Positions 15,843 through 25,415 of a DNA stretch of 58,552 nucleotides are shown piece by piece. Location: the NCBI GenBank assembly GCA_050692055.1, contig JBOGTC010000149.1:1-58552 (forward strand), read 5' to 3'. How positions within the stretch are numbered: the first letter of the stretch is position 1; each line of letters opens with the position of its first letter. Origin of the DNA: JBOGTC01 sp050692055 (lineage in GTDB: Bacteria; Chloroflexota; Limnocylindria; QHBO01). Under the pieces are notes generated by a model. That model saw only the letters and a list, made by a program, of their open reading frames with translations. It was not told the DNA's origin and searched no databases. A program made the position numbers and the translations under genes.

Positions 15843-16759
15843 CCGAGCCCGTGGCGATAATCGGCGACTGTCTGCTGGACGTGACGGTCGCTCCTGCTGG
15901 ACCGATCTCGTCCGGCGGCGACACGCCGGCATCCATCCGACTGGCGCCGGGCGGCCAGGGCGCGAACATCGCGGTACGGCTCGCTCGGCGCGGCGTGTCG
16001 GTGCGGCTGGTGGCGCCGGTCGGCCTCGATGCGGCGGGGCGCCTGGTGCGTGCCGGCCTCGAGGACGAGGGCGTCGAGCTCCGCGCGCTGCCGGGGAGCG
16101 GCGGCGGCGCGGTGGTCGCCCTGCTCGCCGCCGATGGCGAGCGCACGATGCTGAGCGACCGGCCTCCCTTTCCGGCGCATTTCGCCCCCGAAGTGACGGG
16201 CGCGGTCCGCGGGACGGCATGGGTGGTCTGCTCGGGCTATGCGCTGCTCGATGCGATCGGGGCCTCGCTCGCGGCGTTGCTCGCCGACCGCGGCTCGCCG
16301 CGGCTGGCGATCGCCGGCTGCGCCGTGCCTCCCGTGAGCTCCGACCTGGCCGACCGCATCTTTGCTGCGCGCCCAGACCTCCTCTTCGTCAACCGCGCCG
16401 AGGCCTCCGCCCTCCTGGCCGACGACCCTCCATCCGAGGATCTCGCGGAGCTGTCCGCCGGACTGGGGTCACGCTTCGGCGCGCTCGTCATCGTGACCGA
16501 TCCGCGCGATGGTTCGGCGCTCGGCGGCGGGGCTGCTCCACTGCGCGTCGCCTCGAGCGAGGAGGCAACGCCGATGATCGATGCGACCGGCGCCGGGGAT
16601 GGCTATGCCGCCGCCTTCCTGGCGGAGGTCATAGGAGCAGCATGGCCGCTGACCACGGACGTGCTGCGGCGTGCCATGCGGGCGGGGGCACGCGCCGGGG
16701 CGTCCGTCGCCCGCGTCCATGGGGCGCAGGGCAGGGTGAGCGGCGAGGTGCCCGCGTGA
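15839..16759 (+). CDS. psuK: PfkB-family kinase, probably pseudouridine kinase
   Basis: 306 residues. The N-terminal region holds a glycine-rich GGQGANIAVRLARRG motif (PfkB signature 1) and the C-terminal region DATGAGDGYAAAFL (signature 2, with the catalytic Asp in GAGD). It starts at GTG 15839, overlapping DUF2203. The specificity call rests on the neighbour: its TGA overlaps the GTG of a pseudouridine-5'-phosphate glycosidase, and the two enzymes together convert pseudouridine to uracil and ribose 5-phosphate. A general ribokinase-type function remains possible. Confidence 0.75.
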   Translation: MTEPVAIIGDCLLDVTVAPAGPISSGGDTPASIRLAPGGQGANIAVRLARRGVSVRLVAPVGLDAAGRLVRAGLEDEGVELRALPGSGGGAVVALLAADGERTMLSDRPPFPAHFAPEVTGAVRGTAWVVCSGYALLDAIGASLAALLADRGSPRLAIAGCAVPPVSSDLADRIFAARPDLLFVNRAEASALLADDPPSEDLAELSAGLGSRFGALVIVTDPRDGSALGGGAAPLRVASSEEATPMIDATGAGDGYAAAFLAEVIGAAWPLTTDVLRRAMRAGARAGASVARVHGAQGRVSGEVPA

Positions 16760-17685
16760 CGCCGGACTGGTTGGCCATCGGCGAAGAGGCGCTCGAGGCG
16801 CTCGACGCCGGCCGGCCTGTGGTCGCCCTCGAGTCCAGCCTGATCGCCCAGGGGTTGCCGGAACCGCACAACCTTGCGACTGCGCTGGCGGCGGAGGCCG
16901 CGATTCGCGAGGCAGGCGCCGTCCCGGCGACCACGGCGCTCGCCGACGGCCGGCTGTGGGTCGGGGCGGACCGGGCGCTGCTCGAGCGGCTGGCGGATTT
17001 GGGGAGCCGAGCGGGCAAAGCCGCCTCGCGCGACATCGGTCCCTTGCTCGCCGCGGAACGGCTGGCGTCCACGACCGTCAGCGCCACGATCCGCGCCGCG
17101 CACCTGGCGGGCATCGCGATCATCGCCACCGGCGGCATCGGCGGCGTCCATCGCGGCGCGGCGACCAGCTTCGACGTCAGCAGCGATATCGACGAGCTCG
17201 CCGCAACGCCGGTGGCGGTCGTCTGCTGCGGGGCGAAATCGATCCTGGACGTGGCGGCCACGCTGGAGCTGCTCGAGACGCGCCGGGTTCCGGTCATCGG
17301 CTTCGGGACCGATGAGCTACCGGCCTTCTACGCCGCCTCCTCCGGCCTGCACGTCGCGCATCGCGTCGACGATCTGCAGCAGGCGGCGCGGGCCGTGGCC
17401 GCGCATCGAGCCATCCGGGGTGCCGGCGGCATCCTCATCGTTCAGCCTCCGCCGGCAGAGGTGGCGCTCGATGCGGCGGAGGTCGAGGCCTGGATCGCCC
17501 AGGCAGTTGCCGATGCGGCGGCACAGGGGACGAGTGGCGCGGGCGTGACGCCACGCCTGCTGTCGGCAGTCGCGGCCGCATCGGGGGGAGGCGCGCTGCG
17601 CGCGAACATCGGTCTCATCGTCAACAACGCGCGGACCGCGGGGGCGATCTCGGTCGCGATGTCGCAGGCGGCGCATCGGCCTTGA
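16756..17685 (+). CDS. psuG: Pseudouridine-5'-phosphate glycosidase
   Basis: 309 residues, the normal length of PsuG. Diagnostic blocks are VVALESSLIAQGLPEPHN at the N-terminus, ATGGIGGVHRGA in the middle and CCGAKSILDVAATLELLET further on, where the lysine is the one that opens the sugar ring in this family. It cleaves the C-C glycosidic bond of pseudouridine 5'-phosphate to uracil and ribose 5-phosphate. GTG 16756 overlaps the kinase stop. The enzyme is cytoplasmic and probably salvages modified nucleosides from RNA turnover. Confidence 0.9.
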   Translation: MTPDWLAIGEEALEALDAGRPVVALESSLIAQGLPEPHNLATALAAEAAIREAGAVPATTALADGRLWVGADRALLERLADLGSRAGKAASRDIGPLLAAERLASTTVSATIRAAHLAGIAIIATGGIGGVHRGAATSFDVSSDIDELAATPVAVVCCGAKSILDVAATLELLETRRVPVIGFGTDELPAFYAASSGLHVAHRVDDLQQAARAVAAHRAIRGAGGILIVQPPPAEVALDAAEVEAWIAQAVADAAAQGTSGAGVTPRLLSAVAAASGGGALRANIGLIVNNARTAGAISVAMSQAAHRP

Positions 17686-17709
17686 CCTCGGGCAGCCTCG
17701 GGGTATGCT
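17682..17709 (+). promoter_or_regulatory. Putative promoter of the 164-residue protein gene
   Basis: TTGACC (17682-17687) and TATGCT (17704-17709) are separated by 16 nt, the first hexamer overlapping the psuG stop codon. A purine-rich Shine-Dalgarno (GGAGAGCGAGG) precedes ATG 17746. Confidence 0.5.
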
Positions 17710-17745
17710 CCGTCGAGCGGCGCGGACGGAGAGCGAGGCAACGGT

Positions 17746-18240
17746 ATGCGCATCTACGAAGGAAGCCCGCGACAGGACTGGGAAGAGGTTCTCCGCAGCA
17801 TCGGCGCATTCGCCGACCGCGAGAAGCTCAAGGAGCTGCTGCTCCTCGAGCTCGAGGGCGGCTTCCTGCTGCAGGGCCTGGCACTGCCGAGCGGCGGCGC
17901 GGACGCGGACAGCTTCGGCGCGCTCGCGAAGCGGATGTATGAGCTGACCGACGACCAGGTGGCGGAGCTCATGGAGGAGCTGCCCGCCAAGCGCGGCAGC
18001 GGGGCCGACGACCGTCCGCACCCGGATCTCCTCAACTTCTACGAGCTGGCGCTGCGCGTGGTGGGCGCCTATATCGACAGCCAGCGGGCGCATGACGTCT
18101 TCTTCTTCGAGCAGGATCACTCGTTCGTCGTGCGCCTCTTCGGTGCCGCCGGCACGCACGCTGCAGGTCATCAGCTCGCCGAGTTCACCCGCGACGAGAT
18201 CTTGGCTATGATCCACTCGGCACCTGAACAGCGACAGTAG
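17746..18240 (+). CDS. Conserved-looking protein of unknown function
   Basis: 164 residues, acidic, all-helical in appearance, with no signal peptide, membrane segment or cysteine cluster. It begins MRIYEGSPRQDWEEVLRSIG, has a Leu/Glu-rich helix (KLKELLLLELEGG) and a C-terminal half with FFFEQDHSFVVRLFG. It has its own predicted promoter and is followed 44 bp later by a 50-residue membrane peptide gene. No family recognised; codon use matches its neighbours. Confidence 0.7.
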   Translation: MRIYEGSPRQDWEEVLRSIGAFADREKLKELLLLELEGGFLLQGLALPSGGADADSFGALAKRMYELTDDQVAELMEELPAKRGSGADDRPHPDLLNFYELALRVVGAYIDSQRAHDVFFFEQDHSFVVRLFGAAGTHAAGHQLAEFTRDEILAMIHSAPEQRQ

Positions 18241-18284
18241 GCCGCGCCGGACCCGCCCGGCGCGCGGTAGCGCAGGAGACGCAC

Positions 18285-18437
18285 ATGAAGGCCCTGAAGG
18301 TCATCCTCATCAGCATCGGCGCGCTTCTGGCGGCGATGATCGTCATTCCGCTCACGATCCTGGCCGGGCTCTTCGTGTGGCTCAAGCTCACCGAAGAGAC
18401 CGATGAAGAGGAGATGGAGCTCGACGACGCCATCTGA
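18285..18437 (+). CDS. Small single-pass membrane protein (50 aa)
   Basis: ATG 18285 is preceded by CAGGAG about 8 nt upstream. The product is 50 residues: basic start (MKALK), one long hydrophobic helix (VILISIGALLAAMIVIPLT and following residues) and a strongly acidic tail (TEETDEEEMELDDAI). Such peptides often accompany or regulate larger membrane proteins, but no partner is evident. The 10-bp tandem repeat begins about 50 bp after its stop. Confidence 0.65.
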   Translation: MKALKVILISIGALLAAMIVIPLTILAGLFVWLKLTEETDEEEMELDDAI

Positions 18438-18490
18438 TCGGCCCTGAGCGGCCGATCGCGGTTTCGGCGGGCGCGTGGCGCCGGCCGTCC

Positions 18491-18556
18491 TCGGCGTTCC
18501 TCGGCGTTCCCCGGCGTTCCTCGGCGTTCCTCGGCGTCCCTCGGCGTTCCTCGGCA
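18491..18556. repeat. 10-bp tandem repeat, about 6.5 copies
   Basis: The unit TCGGCGTTCC is repeated in register six times with two single-base variants and then part of a seventh. It lies between the small membrane protein gene and the family 1 element at 18616. Confidence 0.9.
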
Positions 18557-18615
18557 AGGTGGGCCGATCGGGCCGCTTCCGCGGGCGGGTTTGCGCGGCC
18601 GGTGCACCGGTTCGG

Positions 18616-18810
18616 GCCAGATTCCAATGACGGTCGGCTTTATGGCCGGTTACGCGCCCGTTTGATGTCAGGCTCCAACCACAGCCGGGTTAGGCACGCT
18701 CAGGCGGGTCCGATGGGGGATCCGGCATCCCCTCCACGCTCGCGCGAGGCCGCGTTATCCGGACCCGACGCCGTCCAGCTCGCCCAAGCCGGCCCTGATT
18801 GGCATGTGGC
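18616..18810. repeat. Family 1 repeat, long form (195 bp), copy A
   Basis: It begins GCCAGATTCCAATGACGGTC and ends AAGCCGGCCCTGATTGG + CATGTGGC, with an internal half-site around GGCTCCAACCACAGCCGGG. Copy B at 19638-19833 is roughly 85 percent identical and in the same orientation. The 3' end of the XRE gene (18690-18810) lies inside this copy. Confidence 0.85.
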
Positions 18811-19469
18811 AATTTCACAAACAGGAGCAGGCCAGAGGTGCCACCGCGCGGGCGACGAAGCCAGGCGGATGCCGCACGGCCTCGCAGGTCGAAGCGTGCG
18901 AAGAGCGTTGGATGATGCTCGATGCGCCGCCGAGCAGTACGACCGTCCGCCACGACCAGGCTGGCCACGACGTGCTGAATGCGCCACCCACGATCCGCGG
19001 CGAGCCGTCGTCCGATCCGGACCTTCGCGTCGACCGAGCCGATCAGATCCTGTAGGTCGAACACTCCGGTCTTGAGCTCCGATACGTCAAGGATCCCGGT
19101 GGGTGGATGAAACGACAACGAGTCGATCCGCCCGCGCTCCCCGTAGTGGTTGTAGCTCGCCTCCGGCCATACGAGCCAACCGGCGGCAGTCTTCCGTTTC
19201 GCCCACTCTTCCTGCAGCCAGGCATGATCGGCGTCGAGCAGGCGATCCAGGTCGCCGCGGCCACCCCAGAGCACGTCGAGCGCGGCGCGCCCGTCCAGCG
19301 CGTTGAGGACTGCACGGACCGTCGCGAGCGTGTATCGGTCGATCCGGCCGAGCTCCATATCCGAGATCGCAGACTCGCTCACGCCGGACCGATCAGCCAG
19401 GTCGCGTTGACGCCAACCTCGCCGATGGCGAAGCATCCGGATGACCCTGCCGGCGCGACGATCGTCCAT
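18690..19469 (-). CDS. XRE helix-turn-helix protein with a possible PD-(D/E)XK-like domain
   Basis: 259 residues. Residues 8-62 are a Cro/C1-type HTH (LRHRRGWRQRDLADRSGVSE). A middle domain (about 75-170) has GRIDSLSFHPP, then GILDVSELK, a D...(E)x(K) pattern reminiscent of PD-(D/E)XK nucleases. The last 40 residues (from about PHANQGRLGRAGRRR) are translated from the family 1 repeat and look like junk sequence, so the native C-terminus was probably different or shorter. Two long repeats flank the gene. It may be a solitary regulator or a restriction/abortive-infection-like protein; the nuclease call is tentative. Confidence 0.65.
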   Translation of the reverse strand: MDDRRAGRVIRMLRHRRGWRQRDLADRSGVSESAISDMELGRIDRYTLATVRAVLNALDGRAALDVLWGGRGDLDRLLDADHAWLQEEWAKRKTAAGWLVWPEASYNHYGERGRIDSLSFHPPTGILDVSELKTGVFDLQDLIGSVDAKVRIGRRLAADRGWRIQHVVASLVVADGRTARRRIEHHPTLFARFDLRGRAASAWLRRPRGGTSGLLLFVKLPHANQGRLGRAGRRRVRITRPRASVEGMPDPPSDPPERA

Positions 19470-19554
19470 CAGGTGATGCTGCCAGAGAGTGCCTTACCAG
19501 CCGCTTACCCGCCGATTGCGCGCAGGAGCTGCGACGGGCGGGGATCCAGACGTC

Positions 19555-19630
19555 GGGCGCCGCGGACCTCGCGGGCGCCGCGGATCTCGCGGCACTCCGA
19601 CCTCGCGCACGCCGCCGCACCGGACCTCGC
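19555..19630. repeat. Imperfect GC-rich short repeats
   Basis: The unit GCCGCGGACCTCGCGG and shorter derivatives occur four to five times in tandem-like order. Confidence 0.55.
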
Positions 19631-19637
19631 GGACGTC

Positions 19638-19833
19638 GCCCGGATTCCAATGACCGTCGGCTTACGGCCGGTTACGCGGCAGTTGGATGTCAGGCTCCAA
19701 CCACAGCCGGGTTAGGCACGCTCAGGCGGGTCCGGTGGGGAATCCGGCATCCCCTCCACGCTCGCGCGAGGCGGCGCGACCTTCAGGCGACGCCGTCCAG
19801 CTCGCCCAAGCCGGCCGTGATTGGCGTCTGCCA
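19638..19833. repeat. Family 1 repeat, long form (196 bp), copy B
   Basis: Same orientation and internal order as copy A at 18616-18810; the longest identical stretch covers GATGTCAGGCTCCAACCACA through CGCTCAGGCGGGTCC. Copies A and B bracket the XRE gene 1,022 bp apart. Confidence 0.85.
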
Positions 19834-19866
19834 CATTCGCCGGCACTGCTTCCCGTGGTCCCCGCG

Positions 19867-20676
19867 TTACCCGGTGGAGAGCGCCCAGGCAACTGTCCAG
19901 CAGACCGCGGCCACGAGCATGCCGTACCAGAGCTGGCGGGGGCCGGCCACTCCCTGCGCAACGGCAACGAGGCCGATGAGGCCGAGGAGCGCGCCCGGCG
20001 CGCTCAGCCGACCGTCCACCAGGAGGCCGACCCCCACGGCGACGCCGACCATCAGCGCCAGCCCGAGCGCGACCCGATGGCTGGTTCTCCGACCGAGCAC
20101 CTGCGCCAGGTCACGCGAGCCAGCGCTTGCATCGGCCTCGAAGTCTCGAGCCGTGTTGGCGAGGTGGGCGGCTGACGCGAATGGCGCGGCGAGCAGGCTC
20201 GCCGCGACGACGCGGTCGAGTGGCACGCCGACGCCGGCGCCGATCCAGGCCGGCAGGAGTCCGAAGCTCACGAGGTAGGGGAGCACCGACGCCGGCGTTC
20301 GCGAAAGCCACAGGTTGTATGCCAGCGCCGAGGCGCTCGCCGCAGCCCCCAGCAGCAGCGGAAGAAGCCCGAGGACCGCGGAAGTCGCGAGCTGCAGCGC
20401 CAGCCCGGCACCGGCGATGGCCAGCGCCGACCGCTCGGTGAGCTCGCCGGCCGGAATCGGCTTCTCCGGGCGGACCTCGGCGTCTCGATCGCGATCGGCC
20501 CAGTCATTCGTCGCTCCGGTGAAGACCTGCGAGCCGGCCACGCTCAGGACGATCAACGCGACTCGCGCGTCGACCGGCAGCCGCGTCTGGTCGGCGAGGA
20601 TCAGCGCCAGGGCGGCGGAGAGTGCCACCACCGCGATGGCCGGCGCCGGGTGGATGACGCGCAGGCCGGCCGGCAT
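19867..20676 (-). CDS. UbiA-family prenyltransferase
   Basis: 269 residues with eight or nine transmembrane helices. The first Asp-rich motif is NDWADRDRDAEVRPEKP and the second is DFEADASAG, which bind the Mg-diphosphate of the prenyl donor. Family members prenylate aromatic acids, quinone or chlorophyll precursors or glycerol phosphates; the acceptor cannot be read from the sequence. The gene is divergent from pyrG, separated by about 137 bp that holds a TATGAT (20714-20719) facing pyrG. Confidence 0.85.
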   Translation of the reverse strand: MPAGLRVIHPAPAIAVVALSAALALILADQTRLPVDARVALIVLSVAGSQVFTGATNDWADRDRDAEVRPEKPIPAGELTERSALAIAGAGLALQLATSAVLGLLPLLLGAAASASALAYNLWLSRTPASVLPYLVSFGLLPAWIGAGVGVPLDRVVAASLLAAPFASAAHLANTARDFEADASAGSRDLAQVLGRRTSHRVALGLALMVGVAVGVGLLVDGRLSAPGALLGLIGLVAVAQGVAGPRQLWYGMLVAAVCWTVAWALSTG

Positions 20677-20813
20677 CGGTCAACGGTACACCGCGCCCCC
20701 GTTGCGACTGCGGTATGATCACCTCCCGAGTAGACGAAGGCGACGCTACTCGCGCGCCGGCCGCCAGGCGTCATCGCGCGCTCGAGCCAGCATAGGCTGA
20801 GGGAACTGCACCG

Positions 20814-22504
<1,691 letters not shown>

Positions 22505-22508
<4 letters not shown>

Positions 22509-23713
22509 CGGTCGGCACCACCACGCGACGCCGTCGCAAGGCGCCTGCCGACTTCTCGACCGCCACTGATCTGGACGCAGCCATCGAGGCATCCGAACGC
22601 GATGCGGTCATCGTGTGGCGCGGCGAGCGCATCGCCTACGCCTCGATGCCGCAGCGGATCGCGGCCATCGGGGATCGCGGCGAGCGCAACGCGCTCTTTC
22701 GCAGCTACCTCGACGCGGTGGAGGCGATCAACCCACTGCGCGAGGAGCGGCTGCGTCGCATCGGCGAGTCGGCGCGCGCGAGCTCCTACGACGGACTGGT
22801 GCATGCCGTGGGCGCGACCTTTGGCTTTGTGCCGGACGACCTGGCCGTCGAGATGCAGCGGTTCCTCGTGGATTCCGAGACCGTGTACTTCGCTGCGCTG
22901 CGTCGTTACCTCGCTCTCGTCGACATCGAACAGGGAGACGCCACGGAGGCCGACCTGTGGCACGTCCGACGCGGCGGTGGCTGGACGCGCTGGTTCGCGG
23001 AGCGCCGGCTGGCTGCCGCCATCGCGGCGGCATCGGGCGCACGCTCAGCAGGGAGCGGCACGGACTCGGAGACGGACTGGCTCGGAGCCGCGGATCGGCT
23101 TGCCGCTGCTGGCCGGGGCGTGGGGGACGGCGGTGGCGGGGCTCTGGGCGGAGAGGCCGTTGGCATGCTCTACGCCTCGTTGCTCACAGATCCAGAGTGG
23201 CTCACCTCGGAGCTGCGCATCCCGGACGATCAAGCCATGGCCTTCGTGGACTTCACGGCATTCTGGCGCCTGTGGCGACTCCGCCGTGATGTTGCCTACC
23301 TCGGCTACGAGCTGCGCCTGTACCGGACCGACGACGCCGACCTGCGTCGCGCGTACTTCAACGGCCTCGTAAGCCTCGTCACCGGCGTCGCCGTCCCGGA
23401 GGAGGGCTATCTGGCCGAGGTCGCGCAGCCGTTCGCGTCGGGCGTGCGGCTCCGTACCGAGATGCTCGGTGCGATGGCCGGCGAGGCACTGCATGCGCGA
23501 CACGGCGCCGGCTGGTGGCGCGATGCGGCGGCGCGCGACACCGTGCGCCGGCTCGGGGCTGCCCCCGATGCAGAGCACGCCATTGCGCAACTGGAGTATG
23601 ATCAACTCGACTGGCGACCGGTCCTGCGTCAGATTCGGACGCAGCTCATTGGCGAGATGAGCGGATACGGCGGCCCCAACATCACCACTCGCGCCGGGAC
23701 CCGCAAGGTCTGA
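22505..23713 (+). CDS. Helical protein of unknown function, possibly M3-peptidase-like without HEXXH
   Basis: 402 residues, starting at ATG 22505 inside the pyrG stop (ATGA). It is mostly helical and lacks a signal peptide. The C-terminal half (YLGYELRLYRTDDADLRR, then GYLAEVAQPFASGVRLRTEM, then EALHARHGAGWWRD) recalls the helical domain of M3/M2-type metallopeptidases, but no HEXXH zinc motif is present, so it is unlikely to be an active protease. A Gly-rich insert (GRGVGDGGGGALGGEA) sits in the middle. Function unknown; translational coupling to pyrG is clear. Confidence 0.6.
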
Positions 23714-23717
23714 CCGC

Positions 23718-23924
23718 TTGACCGACGCGCGGCCCCCGCACGAGAGCTCCACTCCCGGGCGCGGCCATTCCGACCCCCAGGTCGACCTGTTCAACTGCCG
23801 CACCTGCCGTCGCTTCACTCGGACCCTGATCGAGGGCCGCGGGTGGTGCAGCAGGGACGGTTCCCCCAAGCTCATCGAGGTCAGGTCCTACATGAAGCAT
23901 TGCTGGCAGGCGAGGCGGCCATGA
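23718..23924 (+). CDS. Small Cys4 protein, possible zinc finger (68 aa)
   Basis: 68 residues from TTG 23718. Four cysteines (CRTC...GWCSRDG...KHCW) are spaced like a small zinc-binding module. The TGA overlaps the ATG of rho (ATGA), so it sits in the pyrG-rho transcript. The TTG start lacks a strong Shine-Dalgarno but coupling to the preceding stop 4 bp away is likely. Function unknown. Confidence 0.6.
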   Translation: MTDARPPHESSTPGRGHSDPQVDLFNCRTCRRFTRTLIEGRGWCSRDGSPKLIEVRSYMKHCWQARRP

Positions 23925-25396
23925 ACGACGAGGCACGTCCGCAGCAGCGACGCCGCTCGCGGCGCCGCACCGACGGTGGCGGTGGCGGCCGTCGACCCCC
24001 GCGCACCGGCTACGCTCCGCGCCGGCGCAACGACTACGCCTCGGGTGGGTACTCGTCGATCTACACCGGGCCGTTTCCGACCGACGCGGACGAGGGCGAG
24101 GGGCTCAACCTGGCGGACCTGCAGGCCAAGTCGGTCGACGAGCTGCGCGAGCTCGCCGCCGAGCACGAGATCGAAGGGCATGACGAGCTCGAGCACTCGG
24201 ACCTGGTCCTCAAGCTGCTTGACGTGGTGCCACTCGCGCCTTTGCAGCCACGGGATCGCAACGGGCAGCCGGGCGTGGCCGAGGGCATCCTCGAGATCGT
24301 CGACGAGGGCTTCGGCTTCCTCCGCGTCAACGGTGTCATGCCGTCGTCCAACGACATCTACGTCAGCTCCTCGCAGGTTCGCCGCTTCGGCCTGCGCACC
24401 GGCGACCGCGTCACCGGACAGACGCGTGCCCCCAAGGACCAGGAGAAGTACTGGGGCCTGTTGCGCGTCGATACGGTCAACGGCGTCGAGCCGGAGGTCG
24501 CCAAGCGGCGACCGTTCTTCGACACGCTGGTCCCGGTCTTCCCCGACCAGATGTTCGACCTGGAGACTGACCAGAAGAACCTGACGCAGCGGCTCATCAA
24601 CCTGATCAGCCCGGTGGGCAAGGGCCAGCGCGGGCTCATCCTCTCGCCGGCCAAGGCCGGCAAGACGACGGTCCTCAAGCAGATCGCCGCCGGCATCACC
24701 GACAACTCACCCGAAGCGCTCCTCATGGTCGCCCTCATCGGCGAGCGGCCCGAGGAGGTGACCGACATGCAGCGATCGGTCCAGGGCGAGATCTATTCCT
24801 CGACCTTCGACGAGCCCACCGAGAACCACACGCGCGTGGCGGAGATGGCGCTCGAGATCGCGAAGCGGCAGGTCGAGACCGGCCGCGACGTGGTGATCCT
24901 GCTCGACTCGATCACGCGCCTGGCCCGGGCGTATAACCTCGCGCTGCCGGCGAGCGGCAAGACCCTGTCCGGCGGCGTGGATCCCGTTGCTCTCTACCCG
25001 CCAAAGCGCTTCTTCGGCGCGGCGCGCAACATCGAGCACGGGGGATCACTGACGATCATCGCCACCTGCCTGGTCGATACCGGCTCGCGCATGGACGACG
25101 TGATCTACGAGGAGTTCAAGGGCACCGGCAACATGGAGCTGGCGCTCGACCGCAAGCTGAGCGAGAAGCGGATCTTCCCGGCCATCGACGTCCTGCGCTC
25201 TGGAACTCGCCGCGAGGAGCTGCTCCTCGACGAGAACACGCTGCGCATGACGTGGACGATGCGCCGAATGCTCAGCGCGGTCGGCCCCAACGAGGGGATC
25301 GAGCTCCTGATGCAGCGCCTTGGCAAGACGAAGGACAACGCCGAGTTCCTGGTCTCGCTCAGCAAGAGCGTCGAGGCATCGGAGCGGTCGTCCTAG
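23921..25396 (+). CDS. rho: Transcription termination factor Rho
   Basis: 491 residues. An Arg/Gly-rich N-terminal extension (RRRSRRRTDGGGGGRRPP) precedes the Rho N-domain (LQAKSVDELRELAAEH), the RNA-binding cold-shock-like domain (GFGFLRVNG) and the ATPase core with Walker A SPAKAGKTT, Walker B DVVILLDSITRLARAYN and the C-terminal RSGTRREELLL. Such basic low-complexity extensions occur in high-GC Rho proteins and may aid binding of GC-rich RNA. Start ATG 23921. Confidence 0.96.
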   Translation: MNDEARPQQRRRSRRRTDGGGGGRRPPRTGYAPRRRNDYASGGYSSIYTGPFPTDADEGEGLNLADLQAKSVDELRELAAEHEIEGHDELEHSDLVLKLLDVVPLAPLQPRDRNGQPGVAEGILEIVDEGFGFLRVNGVMPSSNDIYVSSSQVRRFGLRTGDRVTGQTRAPKDQEKYWGLLRVDTVNGVEPEVAKRRPFFDTLVPVFPDQMFDLETDQKNLTQRLINLISPVGKGQRGLILSPAKAGKTTVLKQIAAGITDNSPEALLMVALIGERPEEVTDMQRSVQGEIYSSTFDEPTENHTRVAEMALEIAKRQVETGRDVVILLDSITRLARAYNLALPASGKTLSGGVDPVALYPPKRFFGAARNIEHGGSLTIIATCLVDTGSRMDDVIYEEFKGTGNMELALDRKLSEKRIFPAIDVLRSGTRREELLLDENTLRMTWTMRRMLSAVGPNEGIELLMQRLGKTKDNAEFLVSLSKSVEASERSS

Positions 25397-25415
25397 ACCG
25401 ATAGCGTCGCCTGCC

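Larger units (their letters stand above)
19470..19866. other. Intergenic repeat region upstream of the XRE gene
   Basis: It holds a 28-bp sequence (19493-19520) that recurs at 36714-36741, an imperfect GC-rich repeat built on GGACCTCGCGG (about 19555-19630) and family 1 copy B. No gene seen. Confidence 0.6.

Noticed and set aside
18491..18556. CRISPR array
   Set aside because: Units of 10 bp are contiguous with no spacers, and no cas gene is in the window.
19638..19833. Insertion sequence with transposase
   Set aside because: The repeats have inverted ends but no transposase ORF lies between or near them. The only gene enclosed is XRE-like.
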